From positions 10,226,757 to 10,290,756 of the forward strand of contig JALMQS010000075.1 of the NCBI GenBank assembly GCA_024734495.1: 64,000 bases of DNA. The letters are read 5' to 3'. This document shows positions 45,980-56,862 of this stretch, in pieces. Numbering within the stretch: the stretch's first letter is position 1; each line of letters opens with the position of its first letter. A program made the translations under genes and the position numbers. The notes under the pieces are model-generated. The model did no database searches and had not been told where the DNA came from. It saw only the letters and a list, made by a program, of their open reading frames with translations. Origin of the DNA: Forficula auricularia (Eukaryota > Arthropoda > Insecta > Dermaptera > Forficulidae).

Positions 45980-46196
45980 ATTTTAATCGCAACTCTAGGA
46001 CCATTACTTTCGTTTTTGAAGAGATTGCAACATCGTGAGCAACAGATAGAAAATTGTCTTAATAAAGATCAAGTTCTGATATTAGTTCGCCAAATACCTT
46101 TCGAAATTCAACTCGAACGAGCTTCTGGGTGGCATAATTCTTTTTTGGCTCTGTTTTCCTATTTAAAATATATCAAAAGTGATCTTTTTTGACTTG
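45980..46196 (+). other. Probable leader exon of EcKL gene 3
   Basis: Same conserved block as in U1 and U2, ending TTTTTTGACTTG with donor GTAAGT at 46,197. With the acceptor ending at 48,552 the intron would be 2,356 bp. An open frame of 75 codons crosses it, but it has no ATG start, stops before the donor, and is broken in U2. Confidence 0.4.
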
Positions 46197-46417
46197 GTAA
46201 GTACTTGTTCTTTCTCATTAATAGAAATTTTACAATATTACAATAAGTAAAACATCAGATTTGGGCGAATATACATATATCCTCAAGAAGAAAGAAAAAT
46301 AGTGGACTGAAGCCTGTCCGGCGGCGCTAGCAGTGAATTCACTACAATAATTATTTGCTCATTCCATTTAAAAATGTTTTAAATGTGGAAAAAAAAGCAT
46401 TTCCCTTCTTGATTTCT

Positions 46418-47071
46418 CATAAGTTTCCTGTATTTGATTCGATCGTGAATCGAATGTAGGTGATTTTTGTCAAATATTAAGTGAAAATAATATCCGAATT
46501 TATATATTTCTAACTTGAAATAATGAAGTTAAATAAATTTATAATTTTCTCATTAATATATCAAAGAATAATTAACATATTAACTATAATAGTTTTTGAT
46601 CGGGCTTTTTAAACAAGATATATATCGCAGACCACTGCTAGTTGAGGCTATTGGAGTCTGCTGAGTCTTAAGTCTGGACCAAGAGAGAATGAAAAAGATG
46701 TGATCCATTTAGCTATAATCCATCATCATTTCGCTCTTAGCCCGCATGACGCTTTTTATATCAAACACTGATATGGATCACCAAACGGATTTTGTAATCT
46801 GAGATGTTATATATTGAATCTCCCAGGTCTAGTGCGCTAGATCTGTTGACACGTGTGTTAGGTGTTTGCTATTAATTAATCATAAGTTTCCTGTATTTGA
46901 TTCGATCGCGAATCGAATGCGGTGATCCAGACTTAAGACTCAGCATACTCCAATAGCCTCAACCAGCAGTAGTCTCGCGATATATATCTTGTTTAAAAAG
47001 CGCGATCAAAAACAATTCTCGTTAATATGTTAATTATTCTTTGATATATTAATGAGAAAATTATAATTTTA
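46418..47071. mobile_element. 655-bp fold-back element, U3 copy
   Basis: Same element at the same position as 37,441 in U2, with the TTCTTGATTTCT repeat on both sides, hence inherited by duplication. It has a few substitutions and small deletions (for example ATATCGCAGACC where U2 has ATATCGCGAGAC). Confidence 0.85.
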
Positions 47072-47449
47072 TTCTTGATTTCTTTTCTGTCTGTCGTGTT
47101 TCGTGTGGTTGTGTGTCTGTCTCGATTCCGTTACCCACAAAAATCAAGATGGGAAAGTCATTCAAATTACCGTCCTAATGTAACGTACTAGACTTTGCTG
47201 AAGAGACCATTTTTTGTTCGTGTACATTATTAGAAAAAATTCTTTATTTTCATCAATGATAATTTCATCTTTGTCGGTTACATTATTTAAAAAAAAATTA
47301 TCGGTCATTTTTTTTATTTATGGTACTCATCAATTTTTATATTATAATCAAGGGTAAAAATTAGTTATTAAATATTATTAACTAAATATAGATAAATATT
47401 ACTTGAGTATATATTTTGCATAATATTATTATAAATAATAATTATATAG

Positions 47450-48383
47450 TTACTTACTTATCGCGGACTCGCTACGTCTCTGGACGCTGCTCCGCACCCA
47501 GTCTCCATCTTTCTCAATCCTGACTATCTCCTTTGTTTAGGTTTCTGGAGGGCTTACCCTCGTTCACATCGTCTATCCAACAACTTCTTGGGGACCCCTC
47601 CTCCGTTTCTCCGGAGCTGTCCATTGTAGAACCCTATTTGTGATACTTTCCTCATCCATTCTACACATGTGTCCATAATAAACCAGTTGTTTCCTTTGCA
47701 CCTCGTCCACAATATCTCTTTCCATCCCCATCATATTCCTAATTGTCTCGTTTCTCACTAGATCCACTCTTCTTAATCGGAAACTTCTACGAAGATAGTC
47801 GATTTCGGTCGAAAGCGACTTATTTTTATTTTTTGCACTCACATCACATACCTCTGCTCCATATGTGAGTACACTCTGTACTATGTTTGTATATATGGTT
47901 TTTTTGTTGTTGTTATCATTTTTTTTATCCCATAGTACAGAGTTCAGTGATTGTATTAAATTCCTTCCTTTAATTATTCTTCCCGTAATCATTTTCTGAC
48001 TACTCCCTTTTTTGTCAAATATCACTCCCAGGTATTTGAATTCTTGGACTCCGCAGATCATTTTTCCATTTTCCAAAGGCAGGTCAGAAACCTCCTCGAC
48101 TCCGACGGCCAGATATTCGGATTTTTTCATGTTAATTTTCAGTCCGGATTTCTCAAATGTCTCCTCTAATTTCCTAGCTAAGGTCGTCTCTATCCTCGGC
48201 TAAAAGTATCTGGTCTCCTGCGAAAAACAAAGTGTGAATCATACTGTCCCCCACTCTAATACTCATTTTTCTGCACTTTCTAGTCCACCCCACTAGCATC
48301 CAATAATATTTTAAATAGTGTAGGCGATCGACCGCAACCTTTTCTGAACCCTTTAGACATCTTAAACTCATCCGGTAATCATT
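47450..48383 (-). pseudogene. RTE-clade reverse transcriptase fragment, U3 copy
   Basis: Orthologous position to 38,486 in U2. The frame 48,130-47,573 keeps the C-terminal part: MKKSEYLAVGVEEVSDLP, YLGVIFDKKGS, LTYGAEV, RNETIRNMMGMERDIVDEVQ, YYGHMCRMDEE, then a frame break in the QWTAPEKRRRG region. The upstream frame again has FFAGDQILLAED, so the dead catalytic box predates the U2/U3 duplication. Two deletions are private to U3, near 48,175 and 48,295. Confidence 0.88.
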
Positions 48384-48552
48384 ATAAAAAAAAACAAATT
48401 ATTTGAAATATGTGATGTATTAAATATAACTTATCATTACTGAATTAGAATAAATATTACACAGATATTTATCTTAATTACTTTAAAATAAATTAATATA
48501 ACAAATTTTTTATTTCAAATTAATTAATAATTTATTTATATTATCGTTTCAG

Positions 48553-49757
48553 AAAGCATGTCTTCAGATTTTGATAAAGAGACAATTGAAGAGGTTTTGC
48601 TTAATCATTATGGTCTAAAGAATTTGAAGATTATTGAGATGACAAGCAAAGCTGCCGTGCCTAAAGGGGAGAATTATGCAAGTAACACCTGGCGTGTGAA
48701 TGTCAAGTGGGAAACGGATAATCAGACCAGAGAGGAGAAATTGATTATCAAAAGTCTTCCAGATGGAAAAATGATCAGAGATTTTATTGAGGACAACAAC
48801 TTTTTTCAAGCAGAAGCAACTTATTATCAAGAACTAATGCCGCTTTATAGATCGCTGTATAAAAAACGAACAGGAAATGAACTACCAAAGTTTGGCCCCA
48901 CTATATATAAAACTAAAGGGAATGATTTATTAATTTTGGAAGATATTTCTCCTGCTGGATTTCGGCTAGGGGATAAACGAATCGGAGTCGATTATGATCA
49001 TGGAGTTTTGGTAATGAAGGCTGTAGCACAACTCCACGGCCTGGGTATTGCTGCACTAAGAGAAAATCCTTCTTTAAAGGACCATGAACTGAATAATTCA
49101 CATATATATTCTGAAAAAAATAGAGAAATGATATTTCCTATGCTCGAAGTGAACCCGAAATGTATCGCTGTTGAATTAGAAAATTGGCCGAATTTCGAGA
49201 CCTTTCGTGGAAAATTTAGACCTGTGATATTTGATGAATGGATGCGACTGGCAAATTCCGCAGGCAAATTGCGAGTGATGATGCAGGGCGATTGTTGGCT
49301 GAATAATATGTTGTTCCGTTATGACGAAGTATCAGGCAAACCTCTTGAGGTATGTCTTTTGGATTTCCAAATTGTCCATATAGGACCACTTGCCTTTGAC
49401 TTGATGTATTTTTTCTACACTAGCCTATCACCAGAGACAATTGTGGAATATCGAGATCAATTGATTAATTTATATATTCAAGAACTTCACCAATTGTTGG
49501 ATACTTTAGGCGAAGATATTGGTGAATACACACGTGAAAATATATTACAAGATATTTTAGATGAAGAAAGGTTAGGAGTTGCAGTATCTTGTTCATTTTT
49601 GCCAACGATGATGACTGAAGCTGAAAATGCACCAACATTTGATAATTTAGAAGATATAAATAATTCTGAATTGGTCAAAACCAGATCTAATCCGAAATAC
49701 CAAGAAAGGCTTCTTAAAGTTTTTAAACATTTTGAAGAACGAAAAATTCTCTCTTAA
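48553..49757 (+). CDS. EcKinase-like (CHK kinase-like) protein, gene 3 (U3)
   Basis: Paralogue of gene 2 and the youngest duplicate. One coding exon of 399 codons from ATG 48,558 after a TTTCAG acceptor ending at 48,552. Motifs are as in gene 2: K65 in KLIIK, E128-D129 hinge, MQGDCWLNNM with D245 and N250, DFQ at 269-271. The residue before QGD is Met (Ser in gene 2, Cys in gene 1) and the HGD His is Gln here too. Differences from gene 2 cluster at 76-88 (FIEDNNFFQAEAT), 184-200 and near the C-terminus (about 347-380). The frame is intact. Family knowledge suggests a cytosolic kinase acting on steroids or small xenobiotics; the substrate is not predictable. Confidence 0.95.
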
Positions 49758-50037
49758 GTATTACAAGAAAATATTTTTTTTATTAAAAAAAGTATTTGTC
49801 AATATTAAAAAAATGACAACTATTGTTTTAGTAATATTCAAAACATGTAATCTTAGTGTGGAATTTTAACCATAAATGATCATGATCATCATCAAGTGTA
49901 CAGTTGTATACTATACAATCCTTAGACTAGTTTGACTACTTCAATACTACTAGGACACCATACAAGTGTTCAAAGTATCACCAAGTTAATCTCAAGACAA
50001 AAGCTGTATTAAAATGTATTTAACAATATCTAATTTG

Positions 50038-50043
50038 AATAAA
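50038..50043 (+). terminator. Candidate polyadenylation signal, gene 3
   Basis: AATAAA about 280 bp after the stop codon, within TTTGAATAAAAAAAAAAC. U1 has the same hexamer at the aligned place (about 32,028); U2 has AATTTTTATTAAAA instead. In AT-rich DNA the hexamer is frequent, so this is weak. Confidence 0.3.
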
Positions 50044-51350
50044 AAAAAAACTTATCATAAATCATTTACCTAAAATACTTATTTTTACTATTTTTTAATT
50101 TTAAGAATAATCATTTTTTAAATTTTTTATCTTCTAGGCGTCCAATATAGTTTAGATTTAATGGTCTTTTTAAGGTGAATCTGAAGACAAAAGTTTTCCG
50201 GTGGGAGCACTTTCTAATATATGAAAGGTTCAAGAAATCTATTTCTTGGCTATTTTAATAAAGTGTTATTACATTGTATTTTACTGAGTAACAATTTGCG
50301 CCCGCAAATAGCAGGAGTACTAAATTCACTCTAATATTTTCAATCTTTTCTTTCACTTTCCCAAAAAAACTTTTACTATTTCGATAAGTTTTGCTAGTGA
50401 ACTAAAACCTATTCACATTTTTAAGAACAACTATAGCTCTAGAAAGATTGATAAAAGTAAAGATTTCACTAAAGTTTATGTAGGCGTAGGTATATATGAA
50501 TAAAATGTGTTTATTTATTTAAGCCTTTATTGAGGTACCATTTATGATTTATCATAAATAAATTTATATGCATTTTCAGAGGTATTTACAATGATTATGG
50601 TGAATTGATTCTCTTCATAAATAAGTATTTACATATATTTACAACAGTTTTCGGCATAGCCCTCTTCGAAAAAGAGAAAAATCAAATATTAACAAAAAAT
50701 AATAATAAAAAAATCGCACGCCCTCTAGCGGGTGTCCCTGCATTCGTAGCTATTTAGCTTATCTGCGTAATAAGGTTGCCTAACTCTATGGGGCTTTTTT
50801 CTTTTCAGGCTTTTTTAACGTCTACTTTTATTTTTATAAAGAAAAGGGTAAATATTCGATTTGCATCTATAGATTATTGCAATTTTCTAACTCAACTAAA
50901 ATAGCTTTGACATTCAATTCTTGAGTTGAAATGTTCGATCACATTTATAGTTTGATTCAAAGTTTTGTGCTTTTGTGGACTTCAAAGCCCAAAAGCCATA
51001 GATACATTTTCCATGTCAGTCTGTCGTATTTTATCCAGCAGATTTCAAAAAAAGAAAATCAAAAATAAATTGTTATTCAAGTCTCAGTCAAGGACAAATG
51101 TTTATTATTTTTTTACTCTCTTGATATCTAAAAAATGTCGTTCTACTCCAAGTGCAGAAATTCTATAATAATAATTTCTATAAGACGAAAACTTGCTAGG
51201 ACTTGTATTCTATCATGGGCGCTACTTAATTAAGATAATGGCAAAAGATACACCGAGATGATTCTTTTATCCTTCGCCCTTTCCCAATATAAATTTTCAA
51301 TTTCTTCTTTAATTCCATTCCATTCCAATTAACGAATCGATTTCAGCACG

Positions 51351-52180
51351 TATTAATCAGTTTATAATAATTTATGCCTTTACAAATTGGTAAAATTAAA
51401 TTTAAATTTGTATTAATTATTTTATTTTTAAGTGATGTACAACAAAAGAATCTATGATATTTTTACTCTAGAACACCCATACATATGTTTGTTTCGTGGT
51501 TACTATGAATCTAACCCCATCTCGAGTAGTGATATTTTTTAACAATGAGATTTAATTTGAAGGAAACATAATAAATTGCACAAAACAACATTCCCAGAAT
51601 GCACCAACAAGCAGTCCTAGAATATTTAATTCCACACTTCACCATATCTTCGACCATTTTCCAACTCTAAGGGTATTTTAAAAATATATTAGACATTATA
51701 CATATTATCATTTTTATATTAATCTAATATATTTTATTTGTAATAGGTATAAGATAGATTGTTAGTTTATACATCACCAATTATTATGGAAAAAGAAAAA
51801 TATAGTTTTAGCATTTGATTGAGGCAAATATGGTGAATCTGCTCTTATTATTAACCGACTTCAAAAAAAGGAGGAGGTTATCAATTCAACGGAATGTCTG
51901 ATTTTTTTTCTGTTTAAACATTTATTTTTCTTTACCATGAGCAGCGATTTTTTTTTGCATTTGGATCAGTCTAGTTCCCGATTGATCCCGTTTTTTTTCA
52001 TTGGTATTGGACCTTTTTTGTTATGTATCTTCACGCATAACTTCTTTGTTTATGGACCGATTTCAATGATTTTTCTTTTATTGGAAAGGGGTAGTCCCAT
52101 ATTAATTTTGGTCAAGTTCTGATGATATGATCAGTGACAAAATAACGGAAATCTCCAATTCTTATGAGCAAATAATTGAA
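51351..52180. other. AT-rich stretch without a recognisable gene
   Basis: 51,850-51,890 contains ACCGACTTCAAAAAAAGGAG, a phrase common in dispersed insect repeats and identical at its start to the terminus of the fold-back at 52,783. No gene. Confidence 0.45.
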
Positions 52181-52189
52181 ATTATAATA

Positions 52190-52575
52190 CATTTTCTTTC
52201 TATAGATACTATCACGGCAGGTGCTCTGATGAGATACAATCAATAATTCCCCCAAAGCATGCTTTGCGCGTAGCACGCGTTTTGCCGGCTCCCAACACTC
52301 TTTCGCGGTCAAATTAGAAAATTGCCGGGCCACTTCATTCACCAATACGTATATCCCCATGACTTCAAGGAACTGGAACTCTCTCCCAGCCTCCATCTTT
52401 ACCAGCACTTATAATCTTCAAACCTTCAAAACCGGAGTGCATAAACACTTACGTCTCCACTCTCTCACTTTTCCTTCTCTTCGGTAATGCAAGGGTCTTT
52501 CGAGATCCATAAGGGCTGCTTCTTTACTGGTGCGCCCCTTCTTGCATTCGATTGCATTAAAAAAAAAAAATAAAA
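52190..52575 (+). pseudogene. Non-LTR retrotransposon 3' end (Jockey/CR1-like)
   Basis: The plus-strand translation contains FTNTYIPMTSRNWNSLPASI, then TYNLQTFKTGVHKHL, the C-terminal signature found after the RT in many Jockey/CR1-type elements (compare SFVPMISRDWNSLPATIFP in the 43-kb element). It is followed by ~130 bp of 3' UTR and an A-run at 52,559-52,572. Frameshifts occur upstream. A family distinct from the 42-kb element. Confidence 0.7.
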
Positions 52576-52782
52576 AAAATCTTTTATAAGCAAAAAACAA
52601 TCTTATAACGTTTATTTAAAACCCACTAACGTTTCGAGATAATTTCTCTATTTATGAATTGAATTTTATTATCAATTTCGGATTCCTTCGCCCGAATTTT
52701 TCTCTTACGAGATGAATGTAAGGTATTATCATAAGTCGCTATTCTTAACATCACTAAAAAGAGAAAAATAAAACCAGTTTTT

Positions 52783-53203
52783 AGAAAAAAACCGACTTCA
52801 AAAAAATTAAATGCAACAAATAAAATAATAAGAACTCAAAAATAGAATAAAATCACTAAAAGATATAAAATAAATATCATATTTACTAGGTAGTATCTTA
52901 TTTACTGGTAGTTACAACTAAACGGTGAAATCACTTTGTGAAGTCGTTGCCAAACAAACTATATAAGCCAGCTTACACGATGTTGTCTTCATTATCAGCC
53001 AAAAGTACTAAGATCCGTCGAGTGCGATTCATAAAATGTATATGTTTGGCACCGACTTCAAAAAGTGATTTCATGTAATAATTTCATCATTTAGTTTTAA
53101 CTAAATAAGATAATTATTTTATACCTTTTAGTGCATTTTATTTTATTTTTGAGTTCTTATTATTTTATTTGTTGCATTTAATTTTTTTGAAGTCGGTTTT
53201 TTT
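52783..53203. mobile_element. ~420-bp long-TIR fold-back element
   Basis: Arms of ~90 bp: AAAAACCGACTTCAAAAAAA, then TTAAATGCAACAAATAAAA, at the left; TTGTTGCATTTAATTTTTTT, then GAAGTCGGTTTTTTT, at the right. Inside is a second inverted pair (GTGAAATCACTTTGTGAAGTC against GACTTCAAAAAGTGATTTCA, both next to GTTTGGCA / TGCCAAAC). It has nested palindromes and no coding. Confidence 0.85.
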
Positions 53204-54435
53204 ATAAAGAATAAATCAAAGTTAAAAGTCAAATGTTGAACTTTAAAGGATAAAAAGTGAGAGAGACTAATTGCTATAGCAGATTAGATTTTCCTTCGGC
53301 AGATGGCAATTGCATTCATTTTCATGCGGTTCTTGTGAATAAACACAGCCTGTAAGGGGAATTGCCATGAAATGACGAAGTGGGTCACCATGGTGGGAGA
53401 GATCATAGGCTTTGAGGCAAGCGTACTCATCGCAAGTGATAAATATCAGGTCGGAGATCTCTGCAACCCAAGTGACAACTAACTAATCCTTTGACCTAAA
53501 TTATGGCAGATTTGAAACTTAATTCAGGTAATTCATTTCAATTCAAAATTGTTTATAATTGCGTTCAATTCATAAGAATTTTCAAAAAATGCATTTAATT
53601 TTCTCGTAAATAATACGACTATATCCGATTTAGCCGATTTAATTAATATATTCGATACACATTGCATTCAAAGCCCGCTGGAAGGCTAGAGTGTTGGATT
53701 CCTTTTATTGTCTCTAATGATGTTAATCATATAGAAACAAATAAAGAGTTTTCAATAAAATTGTTTCCCTCTATTTGTCTGTAATCTAATTACGATACCC
53801 AAGTACTTATTGACGTAGACAGTTCGTTCTAATGCTAAAATGTTTATATTTCCAAAAAGAAAAAATTATTATCTTTTGGCCTTTAAAGCTTGAGAACTTC
53901 AGTTTGAAAAATATAATAATTCAGAAAAATATCAAAAAGTTAACTTGGGGCAAGAAAGTATCCAAGAGGGAGTAGGGTAAAGGCTTGTAACTTGTTAAAA
54001 ATTTAATTAAATATCGTATTATATTAAACGAGCAATGTTTGTATATATATATATCCGGTCGGGTTCTAGAAAACGGCTCTAACGATTTGGATGAAATTCA
54101 CGGGTTAGGAGGGTTTTGTGTTGGACATTCGATCTGTCACGGTCTCATCTTCGGCTAAGTTGTTTTTGATGGGTTTTTTGTTAATTGAAACAATTTTTCA
54201 CAGGTGATTGTCTCGATAAAAATGTTTATTTACATTTTTATTCACTTTCCTTTTAATAAATAACTGGTTTTTTAATTTTATATCCCACAATAAGATTATT
54301 ACAATTATTATTATATATTAAAAATTGGGTAATTTTATTGATTAAAAATCGAGTTTTAAATCCCACAAATATTAATTTGACAATTTAATTGATGAACTCT
54401 AAAATTGTTAGTTAATTAAAAAAAAAATTATACCG
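53204..54435. other. Gene-free stretch with an old interspersed repeat
   Basis: 54,050-54,240 (CCGGTCGGGTTCTAG, AAACGGCTCTAACGATTTGG, ATGAAATTCACGGG) has the wording of an old insect repeat. Otherwise AT-rich; no gene on either strand. Confidence 0.4.
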
Positions 54436-54439
54436 TATT

Positions 54440-54655
54440 TATTTATATACCTATATACCCATAATCTGTGGGCCACTGAAGGCTAGAAAAGCAAAAACTG
54501 GGTGCGTGGGGGGGGGTAGATGTGGGGGTGCAGTAATGCGGGGCCGGGGGGGTACGAGGTTTCGGGGGTGTAGGTGTGGGGTGGAGTGGGAGGGTGCAGG
54601 AGGTGGGGTGAAGTGGTGGGGTCCGGGGGGCGAGGGGGGTTTCGGGGATTAATAT
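54440..54655 (-). repeat. Rep-B fragment, minus strand
   Basis: CCCATAATCTGTGGGCCACT, then GAAGGCTAGAAAAGC, then a G-rich tract (GGGGGGGGG, GTGGGGTGGAGTGGG) is the complement of one Rep-B unit plus its C-rich tract. Confidence 0.7.
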
Positions 54656-55489
54656 ATAGGTATTAACTGAAGCAAAAATTTACCGAGCATCGTGTCCAGG
54701 TACTATTTATTAAGTAATATAACTAACTATATTTATTAATTTCTCTGACAAGACAGAAAAGTCAAGATCTACGTCTTTAATATATGTTTTTGTGAGCTAG
54801 CTAAACAACGTCAATCTTTAGTGTGCAAATATAAGTAGATACGGAATTTCAATTTTAGGCAGGCTTAGGTTAAAAATAGCTATATAGAATCAAATGGAAA
54901 ATGAATTGTTATATTATGTAAAACAAAAATGTATCCAGTCCATTCTAGGCAATATTATAATTTAATACATTTTTTATCAAATTGATGCATGAAGATGTTG
55001 TACAAACTCGGTACGTTGGGTGGGGGAGAAAAAATTCCAGGTTTGGGTCGGAATAAAAGGTATCGGTGGATGTGGCTCTTAAAAACTCTAATGTTTTTGG
55101 GAAGTCGCACAATGAAGAGATAAGCCAATTGAAGTAATTAGTTCAAAAAATCTCAGCTTTCTACCAAAATAAAATCGTCAGGTGCTCATGAGCTATTCAA
55201 AATTACAATTTAAAAACCACCTAAAGAAATAAAAAATGTATATTGGTAATTAATCGATATTTAAAATTTTTATTGCTGTTCTTTCGAACAGTAGTAAATT
55301 AAATAACATTTTATTTAAAGGATTTTAATTTTATCGCGAGAAATTTGTGATTACATAGTGCGAAAAGCAAAAAAATATGATTAAAGAAAAACAGTCGTCC
55401 TGATTAGCCTGTTACAGACGTTGGGACCGAACAATTGCTATTCAACATTTAGTATAGGAGAAATGATTATTATTTCTTAAATTTTGTTT
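54656..55489. other. AT-rich stretch with a diverged Jockey-like tail fragment
   Basis: 55,013-55,100 (GGGTGGGGGAG, GGTATCGGTGGATGTGG, CTCTTAAAAACTC) is a decayed match to the Jockey-like 3' UTR, minus orientation. Nothing else recognised. Confidence 0.45.
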
Positions 55490-55771
55490 AGGGAGAATGG
55501 TGTAGGTTCGAGGTGAAACAAATTTAATAAATTAAAAAATAAATTACTATGTAGGTTTCACAAAAAAGAAATATTGATTATGAGCAAGACTATAATACAA
55601 TGCAGATAAAAGTAAATAAATATTATATGCAATATTTATTTACTATGAGTTAAGATTTGATATAGTAAATGACATAGTAAATGAATATTGCCTATAATAT
55701 TTATTTACTTTTATCTTTATTAAAGATGTTTCACCTTGAACCAACACCACAATCCCTATTAATTATAATAC
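55490..55771. mobile_element. MITE with ~40-bp TIRs
   Basis: Left end AGGGAGAATGGTGTAGGTTC, then GAGGTGAAACAAATTTAATA; the right end read on the complement AGGGATTGTGGTGTTGGTTC, then AAGGTGAAACATCTTTAATA. An inner inverted pair (GATAAAAGTAAATAAATATT against AATATTTATTTACTTTTATC) is also present. Flanks are TTA/TA-like, compatible with PIF/Harbinger. Same family as 11,108-11,357; the terminus also occurs at 61,205-61,242 beside a transposase-like fragment. Confidence 0.75.
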
Positions 55772-55867
55772 AATGTAACACATATATTTCGGGATGTATA
55801 AAGCACTCGACAATAGTAATATCATTATTTATTTTATTATTATTAATTTTTATTTTTTTTGGAATAT

Positions 55868-56540
55868 ATATATATAACATTAGATGAATGCGAAAGTTAA
55901 AACTTTTTATCTGGTCACTGCCCTATTTTGGTGCAATTGGGAGCAGACTCGTTTTGTAACTGAACCAAGAGTTGAAAAAGATATGGACCCGGTCGGGTAC
56001 GATTCGATATCTTCTGCGTTAAGCCCGCAGATGCCTTTTCCATTTAAGCGATGGATCCCCGAATAGGTCATATAGTCAAATTTTATGTATATTCCACTCT
56101 TTAGTTCAGGCGCGCTTTCTCCTATTTTTCTAATAGTATGGTTTTTATAAATTTACTATACAAGCCCATCTGTCTGATTCTTTGGGGAATCGAAACAGAT
56201 GAATTTTGTTCAGATATTCAATAATAAATTTTATTTTGAATGTTTATATGTTAACGTTAGATGAACCCGAAAGTTAAAACTTTTTTTTTCTTTTTCTCTT
56301 TTCTTATCTTTTTCAACTCTTGGTTCAGTATCAAAACGAGTCTGGTCCCAATTGCACCAAAATAGAGCAGTGACCAGATAAAAAGTTTTAACTTTCGCGT
56401 TCATCTAACGTTAACATATAAACATTCAAAATAAAATTTATTATTGAAAATCTGAACAAAATTCATCTGTTTCGATTCTTCAAAGAATCAGACAGAAAGG
56501 CATTGTAGTAAATTTATATATATACCATATATATTTCTAA
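55868..56540. repeat. Complex fold-back
   Basis: Block A (56,140-56,283) is inverted at 56,385-56,532 (ACAGATGAATTTTGTTCAGA against TCTGAACAAAATTCATCTGT). Block B (55,868-55,985) is inverted at 56,310-56,415 (CTATTTTGGTGCAATTGGGA against CCCAATTGCACCAAAATAG). The start of block B is also repeated directly at 56,265. The sequence can fold into two alternative hairpins. No coding. Confidence 0.75.
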
Positions 56541-56862
56541 TTCACCCCAAAATAAATGTTCATATAATATTTCTGATTAGTTAAAGGACATTGAACTTAT
56601 CTTAGATGGAAAATACTTATAGATAATTTATATTAATTTTTGATAATTATTTAATCTTATCAAATTTCGAAATGCTAGCTATAATAGAAACAATAAAAGA
56701 TTACCTATACTTACCTATATATTTTTTTTTTGTTAAAAGTTCAGAAACCGTTAAGAAACTAATTATTTATTTGCAGGTACTTGTAGTTCAAGTAAATCAA
56801 AATAAAACACTTTATTTACGATGTTTCGTTTCTTTTGTTGACATATATATATATATATATAT
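56541..56862. other. AT-rich stretch with TA microsatellite
   Basis: TA repeat at about 56,842-56,861. No gene. Confidence 0.5.

Larger units (their letters stand above)
45519..51350 (+). repeat. Duplication unit U3
   Basis: Collinear with U2 except that the Jockey-like insertion is absent. Homology fades near 51,340-51,360 (last shared phrases GGGCGCTACTTAATTAAG and AATTTTCAATTTCT), whereas U2 continues ~550 bp further to its AAT repeat. Confidence 0.9.

Noticed and set aside
45965..46192. 75-codon frame in the leader block of U3 as a small protein
   Set aside because: No ATG start, frame broken in U2, and it stops just before the splice donor; conservation is better explained by a leader exon.
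51937..52122. 61-residue hydrophobic frame as a small membrane protein
   Set aside because: T-rich low-complexity DNA at a dispersed repeat; hydrophobicity follows from composition.
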